Source: Apus apus (Eukaryota; Chordata; Aves; Apodiformes; Apodidae). From it: DNA of 64,000 nt. Position 1 is the first letter of the stretch, and each line of letters starts with the position of its first letter. Under the pieces are notes generated by a model. It saw nothing but the letters and a program-made list of their open reading frames with translations, was not told the DNA's origin and searched no databases. Made by a program: the position numbers and the translations under genes. Shown here in pieces: positions 48,566 through 61,900 of the stretch. The stretch lies in NCBI RefSeq assembly GCF_020740795.1, contig NC_067285.1:21596241-21660240 (forward strand), written 5' to 3'.

Positions 48566-49286
48566 CTTAGCTGCCTTGAGTGAAAAAGGCTAGCACCAGT
48601 AAACAGAGCCCCTCCCAAAATTTATTCCTGGTACCTTGAGTATCTTTGAAGTCTTAAGTTTGTCTCTTCAAAGATGTACCAGTCCGAGGTTAAGCATGAA
48701 GTAACTGTGTAAGTCACAAGCTGTAATGGCTTAAGAGGAAGAAACTGTTTAGTGGAGCAGCAGTAACGTCATTGGTCCTGGGATCCTCCTGTGACAGCTG
48801 CACTGCTGCTGTGTTTACTTGTGTTTGGTGAAGTGAGAGCTGTTAAGGCTGTTTTATAATGCTGTCATAACTGTGCCTATTGAAATACTATTTTGCTTCC
48901 AGTTCAATGTAAGGTTGCTTATTGCTGTAGGTCACAGGCTGCTGGCCAAGGCAAGGCTCTGGACCACACCTGGACAGGAGGTGCACAGCAGCACTGTTGC
49001 TGCAGCGCAGCAGCTGGAAACTACTGCAGACCAGTAAGTGTGAGTCTCTGACTACAGGCTGTGAGCTCTGGCAGCTTCTGCAAGCCTGCAGTGGCACCTG
49101 CAGAGGAAGAAGCCTTAGGACACTGTTTCTGTGTTGTTACAAATATAAGGTAAAACACCTTTGTTGCCCCTCCCAACATCAGCTGTAAGGGCTAGAGTAG
49201 GTTTTGCAGTTTTTCTTCTGCTTCTACCGGCTTAGGGTCCATGACATCATTGCAAAACATCACAAAGAAGAAAAATAAGTAGTACA
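48566..49286. other. Interval between the two convergent 3' ends
   Basis: About 0.7 kb between the poly(A) region of the unknown gene and that of NDST2. An open frame from 48932 to a TAA has an acceptor-like tag but does not fit as an exon. No other feature seen. Confidence 0.5.
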
Positions 49287-49324
49287 TTTATTGAATCCAC
49301 TTACTACTACTTCTAGCCTTTATT
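49287..49324 (-). promoter_or_regulatory. NDST2: Two distal AATAAA signals of NDST2
   Basis: On the minus strand AATAAA occurs at 49324-49319 and again at 49292-49287, about 1.75 kb after the stop. Confidence 0.5.
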
Positions 49325-50644
49325 CAGACACTTGTGCTCAGCTTCAAGAGCCAAGAAATTTCTTCATTATCATTCAATGTGAATGATCCTATACATGAAT
49401 CCAGTGCAGGAAGTCAGGCTCATCTCTCTAACAGGAGTGAGAGAGGGGTTTCTAGTCTTTCTGTCCTTTTTTTTTTGGCTGCACAAAAGAACCCTTTCCA
49501 AGGGCACATGAAATAAAATACTATATTGCATACTATATACATTTACATACAACGGTAAATGCACCATTCATTCAGAAATACACAATACCTAAGGCTCAAT
49601 GGAAAAGCTTGGTTTAAGCAATTTCTCTCCCGTGATAGGAGAAAAGTAACTCATGACAGTTGTGGAAGGTTCCATAATCTGTGTTCATATGGATACTGCC
49701 CATCTTCTTCTCTGGAACTGCAGCAACCTCCAAGGAACAGCTGTACCTGGGAAGGAGGGATGATGGCCCACACAACTCCAGAAGCCCATGGCTCAGCAAG
49801 AGAAAACATGTACAACCATGATGGAGGATTTCCTCTGAGAATAATTATCTAGAAACTGCAGGAAGAGGCACAGCACCTTAGTGTACTTACTTGACTATGT
49901 GCAGTAGTAAACTAAACACTCCCTTTTGGATACAACACACCACTTCTAGCTCCAAGCCTTCCAGTTATTTCTGAGATACTTGCTTTTAACTGTTTTCTGC
50001 TTTTCTCCTTGGATTGTTGGACTGCAGGGGGATTAAAACAGGTGCTTGCTATCAGCATAGATGGCAGGGGCCCTGGAGCTGTTGGAAAGAGAAAAATTTT
50101 GCTTTTTAATTTTAATTTTCTTAAGCTGATCAGACTTGGGGAGCTAAGTTGTCTGCTTTCAGATTTATCAGTCTTATTTTTCAATACCCAAGTTTTACCT
50201 CCCCCAGCTGCTGTGCTGCACTGCCACATGCCTCCAAAGAGTTCTAAGGGGACGTACTGCCCCTTGGTTATCTTTTGAAATGTGTAGAGTCCCTGCAGAG
50301 AAATATTTGCCTCCATTGCCACATATGGCAACCTTTCCCTAAGATAACAAATTAATTCTGTGTGTGTCAGTATCTGCAGCTTTGCCTTATCTCTCACTGC
50401 CCATTACCCAAGTTACTGTATCACACTAACAATGCTGCAGATAGAAGAGGCAATCTTACATCTGTTACATCTGTCTCCAAGAAGATGCAATCCCCAATAG
50501 CTGCACACAGTGGCACTGTAAGTAATGATAATGGCCACTGTACTTCCATGGGGAGGTAGAAGGCAGTCTTGGTAGAAGGCAACCTTGCTGTTGCCAAATA
50601 CACTACTAGATAAAAAGCTGGGGCTCACTGGGCTAGATTCCCCC

Positions 50645-50650
50645 TTTATT
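50645..50650 (-). promoter_or_regulatory. NDST2: Proximal AATAAA of NDST2
   Basis: A minus-strand AATAAA about 420 nt after the stop. It could give a short 3' UTR isoform. Confidence 0.4.
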
Positions 50651-51071
50651 AAGCTGCTGCTCTTTTTTGCAGCAGTGGGCACAGTAACTTACCTCTTAAG
50701 TCTTCTGGACTCAGAGGAGTAACACATTTACCCTCCAGCTACTGCCTGTTTCATATACTGAGAAGAGTAATTTAGACATAAAGCATTAACTGTGTGCTCT
50801 CCCCTGCCAAAAGTAGGGCAGGCACTCAAAATCCTTCCTGTAAGTGAAAGTCAAAGTGTATCACACCATTAATACTCAAGAACGTGACACACTCTGTGTC
50901 CCAGGGCAGTGCCAGAGGCAGCAGCCCTTCCTAATGGTGTGGAAAGGCTCCACATGCACATTCTCTGCTCCTGCTGGTTTGTCCAGTTGTTTTGGCTTGA
51001 CGACAGATGGCATCATAGCACACATTGGAGCACCACACATCCCAATGGCACTGGGGACAAGGGAGCTCCTC

Positions 51072-51197
51072 TCAACTCCAGCTGGAGTTCTGCAGTTCCT
51101 CTCGGAGCCAGGTTGGAAGGGGTTGCCCAAGTCTGTTCATCAGCTTGGATAATTCAATGTTGTGCTCCCGGTAGAAGTCTCTTAGGAACAGCCGTGA
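51072..51197 (-). CDS. NDST2: NDST2 terminal coding exon
   Basis: The exon encodes [20 protein letters not shown] then [21 protein letters not shown] and TGA (51074-51072). The last residues differ from human, as is usual at this end. Confidence 0.94.
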   Translation of the reverse strand, partial: SRLFLRDFYREHNIELSKLMNRLGQPLPTWLREELQNSSWS

Positions 51198-54100
51198 CTG
51201 TGTTGTGGAAGACAGAGACCACATTAAGTGTGAAAGAAAAAGTTACCTTCAACACATTTCATAAGTCATCTAGGACACAGATGGTATGAAAATCCAGGTT
51301 GGTTTGCTGGGATGTTTCTATCTGTTTTACTGAGATCGAGACAGTTACTCACCGAGGAATCCATATCAGGGTATTTTCTTCCTTTACTCTTTCCTAGGCA
51401 TTTAGTCTTTCCTCCATCTAGCAGCTGGCACCAAAAGCCTTTTGGTTCATCAAACCTGAAAAGGATACTTATTCTTAAAAGATATGGCCACATGCCCAAT
51501 TAGTAGCAGCAGAAATTAAGTGAATCTGTAGGTATTTCCTGTTTCAATACTTTACAAACTGGGCTTAGGTTCTATATATTTATTTGTAGTGTTGGCTCGT
51601 TTTATTTTTTTAGAACTTGACTATTTTGACAAGAGATCCATTACAACTATGACTGTTTCAGCTTTATGCAAATTTCAAAGGTAACACAGTGTTACAATAT
51701 TTGTCTGTTTGGCTGGGAAGGAATAATAATGTTGTAGTGTATGTAAATTCTTCCAACTCTCCTTATAGTTGCGAAGTATTAGAGAATCCCCATATCATTT
51801 TAGAGAGTCAGTGTTTTTCTTCTTGCTATAACACAGGTATAAGGCAATTCTAGGAACTATGTCTGGGTCTAGTTTGTTCTGTCCCCGCAACTAGCCAAAG
51901 GTGACCTTGAGGTCTCTAAGCAAGTTCCTCTACCAAACTCCTAGGCAAGTTGACCAATACCATTTATTTTCTGACCCTGGCTGAAGGGTACCAGCCAGTA
52001 CCACTACTGGAACTAGTTAATTTACCATCACCACATGTGCTTCACCAAGTACAGCTTTCAAGTAACATGCCGCCCTCTTGGAAATTACTGTAGCAGAACT
52101 GACTTGGTTCTCCTCTACTCTTAAAAGAAAGGGCAATTGGTTTATGCCCACACACATACACACCACTTACTCCCCTCAGCTAACATAGGCTGCTTCACCT
52201 GCAAAGAATAATATTCAGGATCTCCAGTGGGCTTGTAGAGTTTCCACTGAAGACTGATAGTCATAGTTTTCCCCTCAGCTAGCATTTAATCTATTCAGAC
52301 TAATTGTATTTGCAGTGTGGGCAAGATCACAGTAATGGCTGAGTAACATCCTTCAACTTAGTAGCAGCAAAGTAGTGCCTCCACTTTTATTTTCTCAGAC
52401 ATTTCCTCTGAGTACGTGTCAAGTCCATGTCTTCTGCAATAATAGGTTCTTTACCTCAAAACTGAGTGATGTGTCCCTAATCTCACCCTAGCTGAAGATA
52501 TGAGCAGCTTGTCATACATTTTTAATCATACTTCCTCTACTTTCTGTCAGATACAGGTATAACACAAAGCATAAGGAGTGCTAGTAATTCCAGCACCTTT
52601 TCTGAAATCACAAAGACCAAAAGGAAAACACTGTAATTACTGCTGAGAGCAATCTCATACTTCTCCATGACAGTGCAAAAAAAAAACAACAACCAAACCT
52701 ACACCTTCCCCTTTAATTTCTGGAAAGACTAAGGTATGATTCCAGTCTTAGCACAGCACCTCATGCTATCTGAACCTAGTTTTAGGTTTAGGCATACCTC
52801 TCAAACTTTGGCAGGTCTTGTAGCCAGAGGTAAGAAGTATTATTCCAATCAAGTGATTATTAGTATCACAGCTGTCTAAGAAAGCATCTTCCCAAAAATG
52901 ATTTCCCTACCTGAGGGCCTGGGTGTAGTTGAAGAGCGGCGTAACTCCCAAGAACTTCTGGATGTTGTCCATTACAGAGGCAGGGTTGTGTCTCAGCTCC
53001 TGACCATCCACAATGAGAAGCTGAAAAGACAGCAGCTACCTTAGCCTCTGAGAACTTGTGCTTAAATACACCCATGAGCTTCCTGGACCTAAAAATTCCC
53101 CTGGCCTTGGCATATGTGAGTAAAGACTGTCAAAGCCTGTTTACTCTAGAGCAACATGGTGAGGGGACATGGCTCATTTGTCACCACAGGCAGAAGAGTT
53201 ATGACATGGACCACAAGTACTATAAGACAATAGATCACGACAGGCTTCACTGAATAAATATGCCTTTGGCCACACCTAATGCCTTTGATGGTCATTAAGT
53301 CCCAGCAGTGGCATGATTTAGAGATCATCTCTGGAAATCTTATGTATTCTTTGTAGATGTCAGCAGCCACTGTCTTAAGTATTCCTCTGTAACCTATTAT
53401 TATTCTCTCTTTATGTGTATAATAGACACTAATGAACAACAATTGTGCTAATAAATTACCTATTCTAAAAGGCACAGTAGAAAAATAGTCATGTTAACTG
53501 AAGTTTGAGGAAGGTAGAAGACCCTGACCCATAATAAGTACAAGGATGATGAGTCTGGCTCTGTCATTCCTCACAGCAATAACCTCCAGGAATAGTAAGA
53601 AAATGAGACACGAGCCCAAGAATGTTTTCCCATGTTTCTCTCAGTCTTGACAGATCTGTCCTGTACCGTTTAGGTTACTGCTCTGGCAGAGAATAAGACT
53701 GCTGGATTATAAAACTGCTGGATTATAGACTGAGGATAACCCCAGAAGCAGAAAGGAACTTGAAAAAAATATATTGTTACTCATACAGTTTTAGACACTT
53801 AAACTTCTTGGGAATTCAGAGACAATAATTCTATATTTTCTATTCAGTGACATTTTGCAAATTTATACACGAAACAGAATCCTGACATCTCTGCATCAGA
53901 ATTTCCCTTCAGCAGACAACTAAAGGCCTCACAATATGGGAACTTAGAAGTGGACAAGACCAAGAGCTTCTTTTTTAAGCAATGAAACCACAGCAAGTAG
54001 GTGAACACCTACCAGGCTTGAAGAGGGTCCCTGGGCTGTAGGCTGCCAAGATAAAGGAAGGGAGTGCTAACACTGCTGTTCTTGCTGAACTTCTCAATAT

Positions 54101-57100
54101 TGTGGAGATCACAGTATTCTCTTGCACTCATTTACTTTTACAAATACAATAAAGTGCAAAATTGGAGTATTCAAGGCTGATTTTTTCCCAGCTCGTAACA
54201 GAGGGAAGCAAGTGGTGGCTCTTGTTCCAAAAGACAAGACAAAAGGTGAAATGAAAATGTGCCGGGAAGGAAGTAGATGTGTATGCATTACAGTTTGTTC
54301 TCCTCTACACTAAACCTACAAGGGCTACACGAGAGCCTCTGCTGCCAGACCTACCTGCCCAGAGGGGTAGTAAGTCAGCCAGCGCTCTAGGTGAGTTGAA
54401 TACCAGCCAGGGAGCAGGCATCGGCTTTGCAGGTTGCGCAGATCCTGAGGGGCTTGGGATTTTGCAGAGATCACTTGGTAGAAGGTGTAATTGAGTGCCA
54501 CAGGGTCACTGTGAGCCCGCTGGTGCTGAAAAAGATAAGCTGAGTTTAGGAGCCGGAACACAAATTGTACCTTGCACATTTCTGTGCAGACGCCAGTGTC
54601 TCGGCACAACCACCCACAAATGCCTTTGTATATAACACTCTCCACACTCTGCAGGCAGTCTGCATCATCTCCCCTGGCCCCTTTATGGATATGGATCCAC
54701 AGCTTTCTGCCCCAGGCTTGCCACCTCACCCCACTGGAACATCTTGCTGGCCCTCATCCACAGAACAATGCAGGGAAGTTACCTGGTACCATGAGTAGGC
54801 TCGGTCAGCAGGGTTGATCAGAACTGTAATGATTTTGGCTCGAGGCAGCAGAGCTGCACCACGTTTTGGTACCACCTCTGTGTCAAAGTAATTGGCACTC
54901 TTCTCAAACATGAAGTCTGTGCTGGCATTGGATGGGATAGGAAAGAATTCCATGTACCTGCCGAACAGATGGGACACTGGTGAGCTGCATGGCCCAACAG
55001 AAAAATGGCCCATGCCAAAACAACGTGTTTGCTCCTCTTCAACAGACACAGTTTGCAGAACTGCACCTGCTCAGTAATGCAGTGGATGGGCAAACGGGTG
55101 CAGTGCTGGCAGAGGCATGGCTTGGAAAGGGGTGTTGGAGTGCAATACACAAAGCTGGAGAAATTATGTTACTGACAGTGTGTTCCCCAAGTCCTTGGGC
55201 AGTGGAAGGAAAAGGAGGAGGGTAGGTACTAGTTGTAAGCTCCAGGAGAAAAGAGAAACCCTCTTCCAAAGAATAAGGTCAGAATCAGCTGCCTGCCCTT
55301 CCACTGACCTCTGGTTTAGACCCATCTAAATTATATATTTATTTGTACCTTAATACATAACTGAGACACTGGGTCAAGAGCTCTGCTATGCCTCACAGGA
55401 GCTTTTAAAATGAGTAATGCAGAAACTGTAAATCATTCAAGTAACAGGAGGGGAGAGGGTACAAGGCACTATAAAACACTGGAAGACTGGTCTCTGCTGA
55501 AATTTAAGCTGTACAACAAACTTAAATGTTTTTCATCCTTAACATGAAGTTTCTCCTCTTGCATGTGATGCTACACCCAAGTTGGATGACTCTTCTAGGG
55601 GATGGATGCAAAACCCTACACTTTCTAAGCCCATCTATCAGCTAGTACAACTGCTCTGTAGTGCTTGACTCATTTGAGCTTCACTCAGGTACCAACCATC
55701 TTCCTTCTCAATAGTCCTTTAAATTATCAGAAAACTCAGACAAAATCTCCCACAACTCATGCACAAAGAAATACCATGGCAGAATGCCTTACTGCCACAC
55801 AGCTGTCCCTCAGAGCCACACAAGGGACTGCAGTGCCACAGCAGACCCAAAGTTCATGCTTTGAGCAAGAGACAACTTTGAAATTTCTCTGCCTGGAAAC
55901 ACGTTGCCATAATAGTGCCATAGTGACACTAGTACATCCTTGCCATGAAACACTTTTATCAAATTGCACCCTTGTACAGGAAAAGGCCAGGGTATGCATG
56001 TGGCCAAAGAGACAATGCAGGCACTGCAAGGAATGCAGTGCCGTCTCTGTTAAGTCTAAAGGGCTCAGATCAGTATGGAGGTTATCCCCTCTGTCCTTTG
56101 TGTCTTAACTCAAAAACCATGAATAATTTTTGAATGAGCACACTGTTGTCTGTTTTGCATGTCAAAGGAGAAGAAACTTCCATGACAGCAGCACATTCAA
56201 CAAAGTGATTTTGTAAAGCTAAGTTATGCCTAGAAGTCTCCTGGTGAACAGTCACTAATATCAGAAACTACCTGTCCTGCTCCTGGGACTAAGCAGGAAA
56301 ACAGAGAACATGTGCTGAGCAGTAGCAATGAAAAGAGCTGCTCAGAAATGGAGAAGCTACTCAGGTGGCTGAAGTGGACATACAGAGAGACTCAGGAGAA
56401 GACAACATGGGTGCACCTTATCATATAACAACATGTGTCAGGGTTCTTACCAATCAATTCCTTTATGATAGTTGGGTCCATTAAAAAACTGGATCTCCTC
56501 AAAGGTGGATGGACTTGGGAAGTTACTGGTGACAGCTGGATGCATGGTCAAGAAGAAGTGTACAGCTGTTGTGCCTGCAAAATAAACCAGTTAACAGAAC
56601 CTGGGTCACAGATAATGCTTGGCTGAATGAAAGGCTTTACATTGCAAAGAACAGTCCCCAAGCAGGCGCAGTCTCACCATGCATGGCTAACCCACCCCTT
56701 AACTCATGCAGGTTACAACAGCAGTGACACCAAGCATGTCAGGACTGAATTTGACTCGGCAGTTCAATCCTGCTCAATCCCTCACTTCAGCTCATACAGC
56801 TGAATTAAGTCACCTCCTTAGCATGACAGCTGTCACCCATGTCAGCTATCCTATGTTCTCACCATGGCTGGGCTACCTCACATGTTTTTTCCCTGGTGGC
56901 ACAGCCACATTGTCATGTGGCAGAACCAGTACCTGCAAAACAGGAGGTGGCCTGGGCACTGCAGAACAGTATCGTGTTTGGAAAGGAGATGTGCTAAGGA
57001 CATTTGTGTCCCTGGATAAGAATTCACCTAGAGATACCTTGGCCTGCCTCTGCTGCAGATGTTTTTCTTTTACCCAGCGAAACCAAATAATCCTGCTCTG

Positions 57101-58980
57101 CACACAGCTGTAGGCCTCCAGCAGGCCAGGAAATCAGCCAGGAGAAGGGTTTTCTTACTGTGCCATTGCAAGCAGCTTGGGCAATGATACAGGAGGGCTC
57201 ATACTGCACATATACCAACAGACCTTCACAGTGACACAGGCAGGAAGCAGCAGCTTGGCTGGGACAAGCTTCCTCCTAAAGCCAGGATCACTGTTTCCTG
57301 AGTGTGATGGTGGCTGCTGTTTCACTGCACTACAGAAAAAGCCACGGTTTGAAGTCCCTTAAGCCTAGAAGAGACTCCTCAGTACAGTATATACAGCCAT
57401 GTCACTGCCAACCACAGTGCCACCACAGTTAAGTGGTGACAGAGGTCAGACAAAAGAGCACCTTTACCTCCTGCTGGTAGTGACATGGGACGTGCAGTGG
57501 ATACATGGATCTGTTGCAATAAAAGCACTAAGGGGAATTAATCATAACCTTTGCTGAGCGTGTGTGTTGGTCCTGCTGACAGCTTGTTTGTGACACACTA
57601 AGAAAGGTCAGCTTCTCTGAGCTTATGTGGAAAGGCCAACACAGGACTCTGCAGGTAGGGCTTTTCCCTGCAAATCAGGACTGAGCCAAGCAAAGTGCCA
57701 GAACACAAAGTACTGACAGACTTGCCAGATTTAGGTTAGAACAAATCTGAGAGTCTCTGAAATGTCCTCTGCAGCCATTTGGCAGCTTGCACCATGTGCA
57801 GCCATACAAACCTACAACATGGACCTTTCCAGCTCTCCTCTCTGCCAGAATGAGATGGAAGCTGCAATCTATCTTTAGATTAAAATATTCACATTACCAG
57901 TTTTCTGAGGTCCAACGATGAGAAACTTGGGAAGTCGATCACATGTTTTCTCTTTGGACCAGATATCCTTGTGCCTCTTATCATCACAGGGATTCTGTAT
58001 CACAAATGATGGGATTAAGCATTACCACAGGAGCTAACAGAAAGGGGAGGAAAAGCTGGAAGGCCAGTCCTCTTGGGAAAATGCCATTAGCATATGAAGA
58101 ACACTTCACAGCCACATCACTGCTCTGCCAGGCATCAAGAAGAGTTAAGAAAAAACATGGGGAAATGTTTTCAAAAGCTATGAAGTGAGATGGGAGCCAA
58201 AGTCCCTCTGAGAGCATTAACCACAGGCCTTGCCCTGTGTATCCATGCTAGGCTGGGCCACCATGATAATACAGCTTGACATCTGTGTACTACTGGCAGA
58301 GAGACAACTCTACCACCTCCTGTTAATTTCATCTGCTCATTACCATGCAGAGAACTGCTGCACTGGGATAAAATGGAATAAGGATGTTTTTATTTAATCA
58401 ATATGAATTCTGCAGTGTGAAATTACTTTATGATTAATCACATTAACATGCCTGCAAACTCCTCCAGCACCAGTGTTCTTCCTCACACACCTAACATTTC
58501 ACAGCAGCTTGTTCTAATATAAGCCCTTTAATAACCCAGATGCCTGCAAGTTGCCCCCCAGTCACTAATGACAGCCATCCCTGTCCCTAAGCTCACACCG
58601 TGACTGTGTCCTTACAGCTCCTACCACCCATCCCTTCCACCTTGCAGTTTACCACCTACACCCTCAAGCCACAAAGATGAAACCTAAAAGCTTTATGCAT
58701 TACCCCTCTGTGCTCTGGATCAGCAGTCTCACCACACTTTAAATGTGGAATGTATCTCTTGGAAAATGACTAGGAGCAGTTAAAGCTGCCTTCTCACCTG
58801 CCACAAGGGATTCTTTTCCTGGGGAAAGATTTCAAAGTACTTTTTTGCAAGTTGGACAGGGGGCAGTGTTTGCAGGCGAAGGTTGGTCCAGCACTGCACA
58901 AACTTGACCAGGCTCTCAAAAGTGTACAGTCCCAGACGGTCATTCCCATAGTTGGATAGGTGGGTCATGAAGATGCTGAT
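51072..58980 (-). CDS. NDST2: NDST2, heparan sulfate N-deacetylase/N-sulfotransferase 2 (C-terminal half)
   Basis: NDST2 is a Golgi type II membrane enzyme that removes N-acetyl from GlcNAc in heparan sulfate/heparin chains and transfers sulfate from PAPS to the free amine. Eight exons on the minus strand (58980-58798, 57994-57898, 56574-56451, 54957-54783, 54525-54355, 53020-52911, 51455-51353, 51197-51072) join in frame for 362 codons and a TGA. This is the sulfotransferase half, with the PAPS 5'-phosphosulfate loop [18 protein letters not shown] (catalytic Lys in PQKTGTT) and the 3'-phosphate region [16 protein letters not shown]. The disulfide pair in [15 protein letters not shown] is present. 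Residues such as [26 protein letters not shown] and [15 protein letters not shown] fit NDST2 better than NDST1. The transmembrane and N-deacetylase exons are beyond position 64000. Confidence 0.96.
51353..51455 (-). CDS. NDST2: NDST2 exon with the disulfide pair
   Basis: The exon encodes [20 protein letters not shown] then [14 protein letters not shown]. The two Cys correspond to the conserved disulfide. Phase 0 out, donor gtgagt. Confidence 0.95.
52911..53020 (-). CDS. NDST2: NDST2 exon
   Basis: The exon encodes [20 protein letters not shown] then [16 protein letters not shown] and leaves in phase 2 (AG|gtaggg). Confidence 0.95.
54355..54525 (-). CDS. NDST2: NDST2 exon
   Basis: Fifty-seven codons in phase 0-0: [20 protein letters not shown] through [19 protein letters not shown] to SGQ. 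Confidence 0.95.
54783..54957 (-). CDS. NDST2: NDST2 exon with the 3'-phosphate-binding region
   Basis: The exon encodes [20 protein letters not shown] through [20 protein letters not shown] to WYQ. Phase 0 out. Confidence 0.95.
56451..56574 (-). CDS. NDST2: NDST2 exon completing the PAPS loop
   Basis: The exon encodes (G)[19 protein letters not shown] through [17 protein letters not shown]. It leaves inside a tryptophan codon (TG|G), donor gtaaga. Confidence 0.95.
57898..57994 (-). CDS. NDST2: NDST2 exon with start of the PAPS-binding loop
   Basis: The exon encodes [20 protein letters not shown] then [12 protein letters not shown]. It breaks inside the 5'-phosphosulfate loop after the catalytic Lys-Thr. 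The donor is gtaatg, phase 1. Confidence 0.95.
58798..58980 (-). CDS. NDST2: NDST2 exon, end of deacetylase/linker
   Basis: Sixty-one codons in phase 0-0: [20 protein letters not shown] through [16 protein letters not shown]. The acceptor is ttttcctgttttcag and the donor CAG|gtgaga. Confidence 0.95.
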
Positions 58981-61900
58981 CTGAAAACAGGAAAAACATG
59001 GGATATTGGTAAATCAGTACTGGTAACAGTACTTTTTCTTCCTAGCTAGATTCTACTGTCAGCAAGAGTCTGTTCAAAGATCTTAGATTGCCCTGACTGT
59101 CTGGGTTGATGAATGTTTATCAGCCAGTATGCAGCAATGCCCTGATGAAAAAAATGAAAGAAATGTAGCACTTGCAAGACAGGAGGAACTCGGGAGACAA
59201 AGGACACAGACCTCTCAGTAATGCCTGAGAATGGTAACTGAGCCCTGGCTGTGAGTCTAGAAGATGATTTAAAATCCCATTCAAGTGGCTCTGGGACATT
59301 CAGGGAAACAATGGTTAGTCAGTGACTCCCTCCTAGTCAAAACCTCACAAAGTCTCTTTCATTGGAGAACAGGAACTTTCCGTCCTCTCCCCAAGACACA
59401 ATCAGGGTGACCTCTCTAGCTGAGGTGCCAGCTCCATCAGGGGAGCAGGCCAGGGAGAGGGGCACAAGGGGCAGTTTTCACAGGAGTTATTTCTAGACCC
59501 ACTTCCTGTCAACTTTCGTTCACTTTGGAGTTGATGTCTCAAGTGTAAAGGAATATCTGGCAATTCACACTTTAAAAAGTAAATGCACACCTGGGAATAT
59601 AAACATGAACTGCAAAGAGACATGGCACTAAGACATCGTCCCAGAAGCAAACACCAGCTGATAAAGTTTTAGCTTGAAAGAGCCCACAGCATAAGCAGTC
59701 CCTGAAAAATATCCTGCCAAGCCTCAGGATATAAACCCTTGGGCAAAGTGGCACTGAGCACCCATGGGAACCCCTCCAAGCACTGCAGTGCTCAGGAGCC
59801 CATATGCTATCTCTGCCTTGCCAAGCCATCACTTCTCTAAAGCAGGTATGTTTCCATCCTGTCTGTTTTTTCAGTAGTTTAACTTTTGGAAAAAGAGTGC
59901 AAAGGCTGCTGTCAGCTTCACTCTGGTGTGTGGCTTTGATGGGTCCCATGGAATTGGGCATCTCAGTGCCTGTAATGCAATAGCACTTTTCCAGACACAA
60001 ACCACACCATGGCTATAAGTTACCAAACCAATAGCAGAACACTGCAGCCAAGGGAAGAATGACTATGTGGATGATGTAACACTCTCTGCCCAGTGTCTCC
60101 TAGAGCAGGGAGGAGAAGAGACCTCAAGTCATAGTAGAAGTACCCATTGCTGAACAGTTCAGAGCTTAGTCCTGATGATGCCAGGTAAGGTCAGCAGGCA
60201 ACAACAGGCTTCACTGACATATGTCAGGAATGCCTTTCCCACTCACAGCAGGGGAAGAGCAAAAGAGGGAAGCAGGAGACAAATGGTCTTGGGATTAAGA
60301 CATTTGCTGGCACTCAGGAGGTCTGAATTCAGTCTTCTGCCCAGTGTCTCCGTGGACTGGTCTCAGTGAGACAAGAGGTAGTGACAGATAGTAGTTTTTT
60401 GTGCCTAAGCCATCCCCAAGATACTGTGAAATTAATTTAATCCTGTCCATAAGGTGTTCACACCCCCAGTCTTCAGGTAGGCAACAGAAAACAGTGGCAG
60501 GACTGTGGGACATGTGGAAAGTAAGCACTGTTAAAGATTGATCATGTTCATCTGTCTGTGAGTTTTTCACTTCTGGTTTCCTACTGAGCTGACAGAGAGG
60601 CCCTGCCAGACAGACTCTGGCACCTCCACTTCAAAGAGCAGCCTGTGCTTGGTGCTGTTGTGTAAAAAGAATGTGCTAAATACAACACAGAACAAAGGAC
60701 AGAAAGATCCTCTCTGTAACTGCAAGGCCATGCCATGGAGCACCCAAGGCAGCAAAAGGATGTGTCTCATGTATTTTGCCCATTTCTGGGAGATATCAGC
60801 GAAGTAGCATGACACCAAAGGGTGGCTCATCCCTTTGAATTGCTAGTGAAACATCTAGAGGAAAAATCTGCTGCATTAAGTATCTGGCTCTCTGGTATGA
60901 ACCCAGAACTGCAGCAGGGAGGATGCAGGTCACAACCTGGGGCCCCTTCAAGATTTCCAGCATGAAAAAAGCCTGCATGTGACCCAGGTTAGCAACTGTG
61001 TCTCAAGATGACTACATTCAGTAAAATGGCTCACACAGGTAAAGCTGTTACCTGCAGAGTCCCAAGCAACTGGGTTTAGAAGTAGGTAAGACAAGCCCAA
61101 CCAAAGAGCCATTTCCTTGTACTTCTGAGCCTGCAGTCATGTCCTGTAACACACATGCACTGTGTAACAAGGCCTGGCAGCTTGCTCTGCCTCGTCACAG
61201 CTACTGCTGCCAAAACAGCTCTAAGCACTACTTCTGACATAAGATATAATCATGTCCCATCCACACCCAGTGACCCCAGGAACTGGCTTGGTAATGATAC
61301 CTCTCTCCTCTCCCCCTCCCTTCCACTGTTAGCATGCCATGGTTTCCCTTCCTTCACACAGAGGAAAGACGAGAGGAAAGGTCACAGAGAGCCTAGAATA
61401 CAGAAAATAGGAGAGTATGAGCATCTTTGCAATATGCAATGAGCACCTGTGGGCACAGCAGTAACTTGCCTGTGTAGCGTGGGCACAGCGTTTGTGAGAA
61501 GTGATCACAAAGATGCCCTTTGCTTCTGGGAAGCAGCAACTGGGCACATGGCAGCCTGACTGCTGAATGTCAACAGCTATTCTCCTTCCTGACATCAGAC
61601 CTTGTTCACTAGTCAGAAGATCAAACATCTTCTGTTTGCACTGTGGAGTTAATCATACATATACAGGCTTGGAGACTCCTGCACGCGTATATCCACTCAA
61701 AGGGAGCTGGAAGCACCAAAAAGGACCAAAAGAACCTGGTCCAAGTCTGCTACGGATCACTGCTGGGGTTGCAGGGCTGGCCAGCTTTCTATCAGGTTCA
61801 AGAGATGGCTCTATCAGCAAGGGGAGGAATGCAAGGGTCTGAGTCACTGTGCAAACAGGAGCAATGAAGAGGAGCTTAGAGCACTGTACTCCACTGCTTA

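Larger units (their letters stand above)
49287..51071 (-). other. NDST2: NDST2 3' UTR
   Basis: Sequence after the stop on the minus strand, with no repeat. Candidate poly(A) signals are listed separately. The distal end assumes use of the far signals, and a shorter form is possible. Confidence 0.55.

Noticed and set aside
48932-49188. Open frame VTGCWPRQGSGPHL... behind an AG, considered as another exon of the unknown gene
   Set aside because: The gene already ends at 48424 with a nearby poly(A) signal, the tract before the AG is weak, and the composition (Cys/Leu-rich) does not look coding.
49912-50397. 161-codon minus-strand frame
   Set aside because: It lies inside the NDST2 3' UTR, has no resemblance to a known protein and no splice context.
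59572-60000. 142-codon minus-strand frame in the NDST2 intron
   Set aside because: No family resemblance and no splice support; its composition is that of random intron sequence.
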